Source: Syntrophomonadaceae bacterium (GTDB lineage Bacteria; Bacillota; Dethiobacteria; DTU022). Taken from it: 9,950 nucleotides of DNA. The DNA lies in NCBI GenBank assembly GCA_003553895.1, contig PWFM01000171.1, positions 1 through 9,950 on the forward strand, written 5' to 3'. Below are positions 1-6,277 of this stretch, one piece after another; position 1 is the stretch's first letter, and each line of letters opens with the position of its first letter. Both the position numbers and the translations under genes were made by a program. The notes under the pieces were generated by a model. It was given only the letters and a program-made list of their open reading frames with translations. It was not told the origin of the DNA and searched no databases.

Positions 1-1
1 T

Positions 2-289
2 ATCCTCTTTGCCGCCAGCTATGCCTTCATCTCCAGGCGTCTCTGGCCCGTGGACTACCCCTTGAAAACAATCGCCGTCCTTTTGGGCGTCCCCCTCGGA
101 GCGGTGGCCGCTATTAGCCTGGTTGCCTTCTTCGGCCCTTCGATCGCCCTTAATTTAGCCCTGAAGCTGTTGATCCTGGCCCTGACGGGGGCGCTGATCC
201 TGGCCGTCACCTGCCGGGCCGAACAGATCAGCCTGCTTGAGCTCAAGCAGGCGGCGAAAAGGCTGTTTAAAGCAAGAAGAAACGTTTAA
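2..289 (+). CDS. C-terminal fragment of a polysaccharide flippase-like membrane protein
   Basis: The frame is open from the left edge of the window (codons from base 2) to TAA at 287-289, so the true start lies upstream. The visible 95 residues hold two hydrophobic helices, about residues 20-43 and 46-70, followed by a basic, amphipathic cytoplasmic-looking tail rich in Lys/Arg. A short segment with SRRLWPVDYPLK precedes the first helix. This resembles the last two transmembrane helices of Wzx/MATE-like O-antigen or teichoic acid exporters, where an aromatic-Pro-Tyr segment precedes a helix. The family call is inference from a fragment; another polytopic membrane protein is possible. Codon use looks more GC-rich than in the operon downstream, and the gene is separated from that operon by a promoter of its own, so the two are probably unrelated. 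Confidence 0.5.
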   Translation: MLFAASYAFISRRLWPVDYPLKTIAVLLGVPLGAVAAISLVAFFGPSIALNLALKLLILALTGALILAVTCRAEQISLLELKQAAKRLFKARRNV

Positions 290-374
290 AAGAGGCACTT
301 TACCATCTGATCGCAGGGGTAATAAGAATTCTTCAGTCTAAAACCGGGTAAAGTATTTAAGCTGTGGACTTTTA
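290..374. other. Intergenic stretch after the flippase-like gene
   Basis: No gene is seen here. CTTTACC at 298-304 can pair with GGTAAAG at 347-353. Part of the same segment, TTACC at 300-304, can instead pair with GGTAA at 318-322, with CTG/CAG inside it and an ATCG loop. A 10-bp palindrome, AAGAATTCTT, lies at 324-333. None of these stems is followed by a T-run, so I do not call a terminator. The region lies upstream of the operon promoter and would only be transcribed by read-through from the left. Confidence 0.4.
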
Positions 375-388
375 TGAAAGCGGTTTCA
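375..388. promoter_or_regulatory. Upstream LacI-family operator (O1), matches the cre consensus
   Basis: TGAAAGCGGTTTCA is a near-perfect palindrome: TGAAA and TTTCA arms around GCGG, with a central CpG at 381-382. It fits the catabolite-responsive element consensus TGWAANCGNTNWCA at every position. Its centre is about 50 bp upstream of the predicted transcription start, just upstream of the -35 box. LacI-family proteins insert a hinge-helix leucine at the central CpG, and the LacI-family protein encoded in this operon keeps that leucine (Leu54). The arms are shared with a second site at 443-456, which favours the local regulator. CcpA binding is a real alternative for this copy. Confidence 0.8.
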
Positions 389-396
389 ATATTAGT

Positions 397-425
397 TTGA
401 CATATTTTTAAAAAATATTTATAAT
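397..425 (+). promoter_or_regulatory. Consensus sigma-70/SigA promoter of the operon
   Basis: TTGACA at 397-402 and TATAAT at 420-425 are both exact consensus hexamers separated by exactly 17 bp. The predicted start is near 432. The spacer is pure A/T and is almost wholly an inverted repeat: ATATTTTT at 402-409 and AAAAATAT at 411-418 around one base. The first gene of the operon starts about 160 nt downstream. A promoter this strong needs repression to be useful for a catabolic operon, which agrees with the palindromic operator-like sites on either side. Confidence 0.92.
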
Positions 426-431
426 ATATTA

Positions 432-591
432 ACTAAAATATGTGAAAGGGGTTTCATATATTTCTTGTTTTAAAATATTGCCGGGGAGGAGATGCCTTTT
501 AAAAGAGCTTGATGGCCGGATGACCTGGATCTAGAGTGGAGATGACACCTTATTATTAAGCTTGAACTCAGGGAAAAGAGGGATAATCCTT
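432..591 (+). promoter_or_regulatory. Long 5' leader of the operon with tiny ATG-stop frames
   Basis: The predicted mRNA starts near 432 and the first gene at 592. A strong SD-like GGGGAGGAG lies at 483-491, abutting an ATG at 492 that opens only six codons (MPFKRA, stop 510-512). That stop overlaps an ATG at 512 (MAG, stop 521-523), which in turn overlaps an ATG at 520 (MTWI, stop 532-534). GTGGAG at 536-541 abuts a further ATG at 542 (MTPYY, stop 557-559). The SD-to-ATG spacing is too short for efficient initiation, so these may be chance. I recognise no known riboswitch class in the leader. Confidence 0.35.
443..456. promoter_or_regulatory. Downstream LacI-family operator (O2)
   Basis: TGAAAGGGGTTTCA has the same TGAAA/TTTCA arms as O1, but GGGG at its centre, so it lacks the central CpG and departs from the cre consensus there. 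It lies at about +12 to +25, where a bound repressor would block the polymerase. Its centre is 68 bp from that of O1, about 6.5 helical turns. In RNA the site could form a 9-bp hairpin (439-447 with 452-460, one G-U pair, GGGG loop) followed by a U-rich stretch. The stem is mostly A-U, so it would be a weak terminator at best. Confidence 0.75.
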
Positions 592-1965
592 ATGGAAGAA
601 AGGCTCGAGCAAGATAATGGATTGAACACTCAGGGTAACAAGCTAAGCACAAAAAGAAAAGTTGGTTACGGCATCGGAGAGATTGCCCTTAATTTTTTGG
701 TGGCCGGTATTTCCAACTACCTGCTCTTCTTCTACACTGATGTTTTTGGCATAACCGCCGGGGCGGCCGGTTTGCTGATGCTGATGGGCCGGTTCTGGGA
801 CGCAGCAAATGACCCGATTATGGGGATAATAGGCGATCGCACCCAGACCAGGTGGGGCAAGTACCGACCCTACATCTTGTTTGCTTCCGGTCCGGTAGTT
901 GTCCTGACCATATTAACATTTACCACCCCCAACCTCAGCCCGGCCGGAAAACTGGCCTGGGCTTATATAACCTATTTTGGCTGGTGCACTGCTTTTACAG
1001 CAATTGCTGTTCCCTACAATGCCTTGATGGCCAACCTGACTACCGATTCTCAAGAACGCAGTTCACTGGGCGCAGTAAAGACGATTTTTGCTGTTGTCGG
1101 TTCAATGTTGATTGTCGTTCTGGCCAAACCGATGACAGAATCGCTGGGCGCCACCCTGCAAAGCGGCTATACAATAACTTTTACCATCTTTGGCGTGCTG
1201 GCCTTCATAATCTTTATTATCTGCTTTTTATCTGTGCGGGAAGAAAAGGGTATAACTGAAGAAAAGGTAACAAAGTTTTTTAACAAGGAACAGTTTGGGG
1301 CCCTGATCAATAACCGTCCCTTGATTGCCATCATTGTTTTTTTCCTGTTATTCCAGGTGGCATTCAGTCTTTTTCGCACCATTGAACTCTACTATTTTAC
1401 CCACTACCTGAATCGCGGCGATTTATTTTCCGTGGCTTTACTGTCGGCCCATTTGTTTGCCATCGCCGGAATGGCTATTATGCCTTTTTGTGTTAAGAGG
1501 TTTGATAAAAAGAAGGCTTCGCTTTACGGCGGCGCAATCGGCTCTGTCTTTTTCCTTATAATGTACCTGATTCCGGGTAATGTGCCGGTAGCTTTAGTGA
1601 GCATTTCCCTGAGCTACTTTTTTGTCTCGGTTACCTATGCCCTGTTCTTTGGCATTGTTCCCGACACCGTGGAATTCGCGCAGTGGAAAAGTGATATTCG
1701 GGTTGCCGGCTTGATCTTTTCCGTGTTTACATTTACGCAAAAGCTGGGCATGGCCATTGCGGCGGGTATGGCCGGCTGGATACTCGAATTTGTCGGGTAT
1801 GTTGCCGATGAGACGCAGACAACTTTCACCCTGCAGGGCATTCTTTTAATGCGGACAATTATTCCTATGGCCCTGCTTTTGCTGGGGATGCTGTTCTTTT
1901 ACCTGTTCTATGATCTAAGCCGGGATAAACACCAGCAGATCCTTGACGAATTGAAAGCCAGGTAA
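592..1965 (+). CDS. GPH-family (MelB-like) sugar:cation symporter
   Basis: Polytopic inner-membrane transporter of the glycoside-pentoside-hexuronide:cation symporter family, MFS fold, 457 residues, about 12 hydrophobic helices. It should import a sugar or glycoside with Na+ or H+. The family signature FWDAANDP is at about 68-75, followed by GDRTQTRWGKYRP at 81-93. The two Asp that bind the cation in Salmonella MelB (D55, D59) correspond to D70 and D74. Lys384 in TFTQKLGMA matches MelB K377. MelB D19, a sugar contact, is replaced by Asn34, so the substrate is unlikely to be melibiose. ATG 592 is chosen over an in-frame TTG at 562 because AGAGGG at 577-582 lies 9-10 nt upstream. It is the first gene of the operon and the only transporter seen. 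The substrate cannot be read from sequence; the neighbours suggest a pentose, deoxyhexose or a conjugate of one. Confidence 0.93.
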   Translation: MEERLEQDNGLNTQGNKLSTKRKVGYGIGEIALNFLVAGISNYLLFFYTDVFGITAGAAGLLMLMGRFWDAANDPIMGIIGDRTQTRWGKYRPYILFASGPVVVLTILTFTTPNLSPAGKLAWAYITYFGWCTAFTAIAVPYNALMANLTTDSQERSSLGAVKTIFAVVGSMLIVVLAKPMTESLGATLQSGYTITFTIFGVLAFIIFIICFLSVREEKGITEEKVTKFFNKEQFGALINNRPLIAIIVFFLLFQVAFSLFRTIELYYFTHYLNRGDLFSVALLSAHLFAIAGMAIMPFCVKRFDKKKASLYGGAIGSVFFLIMYLIPGNVPVALVSISLSYFFVSVTYALFFGIVPDTVEFAQWKSDIRVAGLIFSVFTFTQKLGMAIAAGMAGWILEFVGYVADETQTTFTLQGILLMRTIIPMALLLLGMLFFYLFYDLSRDKHQQILDELKAR

Positions 1966-2031
1966 AGATAACAGAGCCTTGATGTGCGAAATCAGTTGAT
2001 AACACCGGGGTTTGAAGGGGGCAATAATATC

Positions 2032-3738
2032 ATGGCTGTTTATAATTATTCGGCAGAATCTTTGCGTGAACACCTGCTTAATCTCTATGAAATATCCTGC
2101 CGGGCCGGCGGCCTCGATTCTGGTGTGCGTTTAAACGAAGCTGGAGCGGCAGTGGCCGAGTACATCCATGATCACCTCCAGCAGGCCGGGCTCAGTAATG
2201 TCCGCAAGCAGTATTTTAACACTGACCGCTGGTGGCCTGAGGAATACTCGCTGGTTGCTGAAAGTGAGGGGCAAAGCAAACCTTTAACGGCATTTCCCTT
2301 GTGGTACACCAGGGAAATAGCTGATACCGCTTTGGAACTAGTAGATGTGGGCTACGGCACCGCGGGCGAAATGCGGTTCAAGCAGCTAAAAGGCAAGGCG
2401 GCCCTGCTGCGTATGAGACGGATATTTCATTTTATACCGACTTTCGAGCGAACCGGGGCCCTGGCCAGGCTGGTAAAAAAAGGGGCGACAGCGGTGATCG
2501 TGATTAACGAGCTGCATGATGTGCCGGGCGGGATGCTGGCCATCAGCCACAAAGAGGTGCTGGCTTGTGAGGGCAGAGGGATACCTCTTTTTCAGTTGCC
2601 GGGTTTTTGTATTGGAAAAACTGACGGCCGGCGTCTTTTGGATGGCCTGGCCGGGGGTAAAATCAAAGTAAGGATGCATCTGAAAACATCGCTGGGCGAG
2701 GGCAGCGCCTGTAACATTATCGGCGAGTTGCCCGGCAACAACGAGTCCCGGGAGGTCATCGTAGTTGGCGGTCACTACGACACCTGGTTTGGTGGAGCCC
2801 TGGACAACCTCGCTTCCCAGGGAGGGCTCATTGAGCTGGCCCGCCATTTTGCTTCTATACCCCTGGCTGAAAGACCGCGAAAAATAATCTTTGCCGCTAT
2901 TTTCGGCCACGAGTACGGCAACCAGGGCCACATAGCCTTGGCCAGGGAGCTTAATGCTATTAAAGACCGGATTACCTGCTTTTACGACCTGGACGGGTCG
3001 GGGTCAACCGGGTGGGAAGTAGATCACAACGACCGTATTTTCGAGACCGGGTACAACGATGTTTGCGGTATTGTTTCTTCCAGCAATGCCCTTGCCAAAC
3101 TGGCCTACCAGTATCTATATGAGCAGGATCAGTTCAGCATCCATTTTTTTGATAATGCGCAAATTGCCGACCTCGACGGACCCCTGTCTGAGCTGGGGAC
3201 GCCGACCCTGCTTTTGATCAGCAAGCACCTGTTTTACCATACCCCCCTTGACACGCCTGATCGCATACCGCCTGAACTGGTCTTTCGGCGCATGGAAGTC
3301 AACCGGAAAATAATTAATGAACTGCTTGCTTCCCTGCCAGGTTATTATATAGCCACGAATACCAACCCCTATCGTGATGAGATCCCGGGTATTCCGCCGC
3401 TGCAGGACTTAGAATCTGAAGAGTTGCCAGTTAATCCGAGACCATGGGTAGATGGACCGCCGAAAGATTTAATGTTTGATGTGATCCCGACCGTGGCCAG
3501 AATATTTTCTCCTGTTATAGTATGGCGTAGCCATTTTGTGAGTGAAGGTATCGCCAGAATTTCCGATATCAGGTGGTCTTTCGGCAACCTGCTGGAAAAA
3601 CTTTTGCCTAAAACGCGCACGGGGCCGGCAACAGGAACAATCTATTTGACACCGGGAGAAAAAACGATCCGCATGACGATAACCGACAGGCATGGCCGAG
3701 AGAGTTGGGTTGAAAGAACAATCAAGGTAACATGGTAA
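2032..3738 (+). CDS. M28-family metallopeptidase homologue with PA insert and C-terminal Ig/PKD-like domain
   Basis: 568-residue protein with no signal peptide, so probably cytoplasmic. The M28 aminopeptidase fold is split by a PA-like insert at about 104-222 (LKGKAALLRM, KKGATAVIVINE). Candidate zinc ligands are His248 (GGHYDTW), Asp258 (GALDN), Glu294 (FGHEYG), Asp319 (FYDLDGSG) and His403 (LFYHTPLDT). In canonical M28 enzymes two Glu are adjacent, the first being the general base (E151-E152 of Aeromonas aminopeptidase). Here the first is His293, so the ligand is kept but the base is changed. Residues about 493-568 form a beta-rich module ending in TPGEKTIRMTITDRHGR, like a PKD/Ig domain. 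ATG 2032 is chosen over GTG 1984 because AAGGGGG at 2015-2021 precedes it. The gene lies 66 nt after the symporter gene and 65 nt before the M20 gene. Family is secure; substrate and activity are unknown. It may cleave an N-terminal residue or an amide-linked sugar conjugate. Confidence 0.85.
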   Translation: MAVYNYSAESLREHLLNLYEISCRAGGLDSGVRLNEAGAAVAEYIHDHLQQAGLSNVRKQYFNTDRWWPEEYSLVAESEGQSKPLTAFPLWYTREIADTALELVDVGYGTAGEMRFKQLKGKAALLRMRRIFHFIPTFERTGALARLVKKGATAVIVINELHDVPGGMLAISHKEVLACEGRGIPLFQLPGFCIGKTDGRRLLDGLAGGKIKVRMHLKTSLGEGSACNIIGELPGNNESREVIVVGGHYDTWFGGALDNLASQGGLIELARHFASIPLAERPRKIIFAAIFGHEYGNQGHIALARELNAIKDRITCFYDLDGSGSTGWEVDHNDRIFETGYNDVCGIVSSSNALAKLAYQYLYEQDQFSIHFFDNAQIADLDGPLSELGTPTLLLISKHLFYHTPLDTPDRIPPELVFRRMEVNRKIINELLASLPGYYIATNTNPYRDEIPGIPPLQDLESEELPVNPRPWVDGPPKDLMFDVIPTVARIFSPVIVWRSHFVSEGIARISDIRWSFGNLLEKLLPKTRTGPATGTIYLTPGEKTIRMTITDRHGRESWVERTIKVTW

Positions 3739-3803
3739 TATGCCTGTCAACGCCCTTTGTCCTGAGAACGGAACGCTGAAGACTCTGAAGGAGGTCAGTT
3801 GTG

Positions 3804-5129
3804 ATGGCGCAAATAAATGGTAAGCTTTCAGAAAACCCGGCCCGGCTGCTGCAAAAACTGATTCGTTTCAATACCACAAATCCGCCCGGTAACGAAACAG
3901 ATTGCATCAAGTTTATTTATAGCCTGCTAAAAGAAGCAGGTCTTGAGCCGGTCATGCTGGGCAAAGTTCCTGAACGGCAAAACCTCGTAGTCAGATTGCC
4001 CGGAAAAAAAGATGCGGCTCCATTATTCATGTATGGACATGCCGATGTAGTAACGGCCGCTAACCAGGAATGGCAACATCCCCCCTTTGAAGGGGTCATC
4101 GATGAAGAGTTTGTATGGGGAAGAGGGGCCCTGGACATGAAGGGCGGCCTGACCATGATGCTTTCAGCTTTATTGCGAGCCTGGCATGAAGGGGTGACCC
4201 CGCCTGGAGATATCATCTTCGCGGTCGTCTGCGATGAAGAAAATGGCGGAGTTTATGGAGCTAAGTACCTGACAGAAGAACACCCGGATCTTTTTCGCGG
4301 CGTTAAATATGCCATCGGTGAAATGGGAGGATTTACCCTGCACCTGGGCAAAAAGCGTTTTTATCCGATCATGATTTCTGAAAAACAAAGGTGTTCGTTT
4401 AAATTAACGGTTACCGGCCCGGGAGGCCATGGCTCCCTGCCCGTCCGGGGCGGCGCCGCGGCTAAACTGGCCAAGATCCTTGAAAGGCTGGATAAAAAGC
4501 GGTTACCTGTTCAAATCACGCCGCCCGTTAAGATGACCATCGAAGCGCTGGGCCAGAATATGGCTTTTCCGGCAAGCCTGATTTTCCGACTTTTGCTTAA
4601 ACCGTCCCTGACAGACCGGCTTCTGGCTTTGCTCGGTGACAAAGGCAAATTTTTTGATCCGCTGTTGCATAATACCGTTAGTCCCACCATTATCCGGGGC
4701 GGCGATATGATCAACGTAATCCCGGGTGAAATTACGGTGGAACTGGACGGGCGGCTGCTGCCGGGCTTAGACAAAGGAGAAATGATTGCCCAAATGCAAG
4801 ACCTGATCGGCAGTGAAGCCGACCTGGCGGTAACCTATTTTTCACCCGGGCCAGCAGAAGTTAACATGGGCCTCTTTGAGACACTGTCGGATATATTGCG
4901 CGAATCTGACCCGGTTGCAATTCCAATACCATTTGTCGGTATAGGGGTGTCAGATGCCCGCTTTTTCTGCAGGCTGGGAATTCAAACTTACGGGTTTACA
5001 CCCATGATTTTGCCAAAAGAGATAGACTTTTCCCGGCTTATTCACGGCGCTAATGAACGGATTCCGCTCGAGGCCTTGACATTTGGCGTTAACTCTATCT
5101 ATAAATTAATTACTCAATCAGCTTTCTGA
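3804..5129 (+). CDS. M20-family metallopeptidase / deacylase (ArgE/DapE/CPG2-like)
   Basis: Cytoplasmic di-zinc amidohydrolase of 441 residues, a normal length for the family. The complete active site is visible: His79 and Asp81 (YGHADVV), bridging Asp111 (GRGALDMKGG), general base Glu145 and ligand Glu146 (CDEENGG), ligand Glu173 (IGEMGG) and His414 (LIHGANERI). The dimerisation lid domain, about 180-300, contains the conserved His209 in GPGGHGS. Glu rather than Asp as the fourth ligand resembles DapE and carboxypeptidase G2. AAGGAGG at 3788-3794 serves either GTG 3801 or ATG 3804; ATG is preferred. It would hydrolyse an N-acyl or peptide bond next to a free carboxylate. Its position between an M28 homologue and sugar genes suggests a role in processing the imported substrate rather than in arginine or lysine synthesis, since no such genes are nearby. 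The exact substrate is not deducible. Confidence 0.93.
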   Translation: MAQINGKLSENPARLLQKLIRFNTTNPPGNETDCIKFIYSLLKEAGLEPVMLGKVPERQNLVVRLPGKKDAAPLFMYGHADVVTAANQEWQHPPFEGVIDEEFVWGRGALDMKGGLTMMLSALLRAWHEGVTPPGDIIFAVVCDEENGGVYGAKYLTEEHPDLFRGVKYAIGEMGGFTLHLGKKRFYPIMISEKQRCSFKLTVTGPGGHGSLPVRGGAAAKLAKILERLDKKRLPVQITPPVKMTIEALGQNMAFPASLIFRLLLKPSLTDRLLALLGDKGKFFDPLLHNTVSPTIIRGGDMINVIPGEITVELDGRLLPGLDKGEMIAQMQDLIGSEADLAVTYFSPGPAEVNMGLFETLSDILRESDPVAIPIPFVGIGVSDARFFCRLGIQTYGFTPMILPKEIDFSRLIHGANERIPLEALTFGVNSIYKLITQSAF

Positions 5130-5176
5130 GCGCTTTTCGAGATCGGCTTGTGAAATTTTTTTCCAAGGAGATATCA

Positions 5177-6193
5177 ATGGCTACCATATACGATGTGGCA
5201 AAAAGGGCCGGTGTATCCATAACTACAGTTTCCCGGGTAATCAATAATTACCCCAATGTAAAAGAAACGACCAGGCAGCATGTCCTGAGTGTTTTAAAAG
5301 AGATGTCTTACATCCCAAATGCTAATGCCGGTAACCTTGTGCGCAAATTGACCTCAACCATTGCGGTGCTGGTGCCTGATATTACAAATTCATTTTTTAC
5401 CACCCTGGTCAGGGGTATTGAGGACAAGGCCAATGAAAGAGAACTGTCAGTGATCCTGGGAAACACCGATGAAGAAGCGGCCAAGGAAAAACTCTATATT
5501 AATAAATTTTTGGAGCGTCGGTTCGATGGCTTGATCATCGTCCCGGTGGAAAGCCGGGGCAAAAACCTTAAAGCAGTGCAGAAACAGAACCTGCCCCTGG
5601 TTATAGCCGACCGCGATGTAGAAGGTATTAATACAGATTTCGTCAGCTCGGACAACTGGCTGGGAGCCCAACTGTTGGCCCAACATCTCCTGGAGCTGGG
5701 CCACCGGGATATAGCCCTAATTTCAGGCCCCCTTGAAATATCGGTTTTCCGGGAAAGGGCACAGGGCTTTAAGATGGTTTTAAACGATAATAATATTTCC
5801 ATACAAGATGAACTGTTTCTATACGGCCCCAAACCGAGCAAACAGGTGGGATATGAGCTTACCCGTAAACTTCTGGCTTCGGATGCAACGCCGACAGCCA
5901 TCTTTGCCGGAAACAATTCACTGGCGATCGGGGTGGTCCTGGCCCTGCAGCAAGCCGGGATCAAGGTGCCCCGGGATATATCTGTGACTTGTTTTGACGA
6001 CAACGATTCCAGCTCTACCCTTGATCCCTTTTTTACATCGGTGATTCAGCCTGCTTACATGATCGGCTATATGGCGGCAGAATTATTGTTGAAACGCCTG
6101 AAAAATAACGGGGATACAAACCCGACCCGGTTGATACTGAAGCCGGAACTGATCACCAGGCATTCAACAGCGTCCCCGGCCTCAAGTAGCTGA
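5177..6193 (+). CDS. LacI-family transcriptional regulator
   Basis: 338-residue DNA-binding regulator, the usual length. The N-terminal helix-turn-helix spans about residues 3-22 (TIYDVAKRAGVSITTVSRVIN). The hinge helix at 47-57 (PNANAGNLVRK) keeps the Leu54 that intercalates at a central CpG. A periplasmic-binding-protein-like effector domain follows (IAVLVPDITNSFF at 62-74, IADRDVEG, FAGNNSLAIG, CFDDND), closest in style to RbsR/CcpA-type regulators that bind sugars. ATG 5177 is chosen because it matches the canonical family start and is preceded by AAGGAG at 5165-5170. An in-frame GTG at 5150 would add nine unneeded residues. It is encoded inside the operon it probably represses, giving negative feedback. 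The TGAAA-N4-TTTCA sites at 375-388 and 443-456 are the likely targets (inference). The inducer is probably a sugar made or imported by the operon. Confidence 0.95.
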   Translation: MATIYDVAKRAGVSITTVSRVINNYPNVKETTRQHVLSVLKEMSYIPNANAGNLVRKLTSTIAVLVPDITNSFFTTLVRGIEDKANERELSVILGNTDEEAAKEKLYINKFLERRFDGLIIVPVESRGKNLKAVQKQNLPLVIADRDVEGINTDFVSSDNWLGAQLLAQHLLELGHRDIALISGPLEISVFRERAQGFKMVLNDNNISIQDELFLYGPKPSKQVGYELTRKLLASDATPTAIFAGNNSLAIGVVLALQQAGIKVPRDISVTCFDDNDSSSTLDPFFTSVIQPAYMIGYMAAELLLKRLKNNGDTNPTRLILKPELITRHSTASPASSS

Positions 6194-6277
6194 AATTGTA
6201 TCAATAAAGAGGCTGAGCAGTTCACCTGTTAGAGCCCTGCGCTATGGTCAAATATTCTTGCTGAAAGGATTTTTGCT

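Noticed and set aside
562..591. TTG start giving a ten-residue extension of the symporter
   Set aside because: ATG 592 has a better-spaced AGAGGG, and the extra residues do not extend a conserved region.
852..1259. A 135-codon + strand frame inside the symporter gene
   Set aside because: It is an out-of-frame overlap with the GPH symporter, whose family motifs cover the region.
2386..2931. A 181-codon open frame on the - strand inside the M28 gene
   Set aside because: The + strand frame carries M28 and PA motifs across the same bases; the antisense product resembles nothing known to me.
5150..5176. GTG start giving a nine-residue extension of the LacI-family regulator
   Set aside because: The codons contain the AAGGAG ribosome binding site for ATG 5177, which is the canonical family start.
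5494..6003. A 169-codon open frame on the - strand inside the LacI-family gene
   Set aside because: It is opposite conserved effector-domain sequence and its product is rich in Ser/Arg with no recognisable domain.
6194..6277. Possible terminator between the regulator gene and fucI
   Set aside because: GGCT at 6211-6214 can pair with AGCC at 6233-6236 with a small inner CAG/CTG stem, but the structure is interrupted and no T-run follows.
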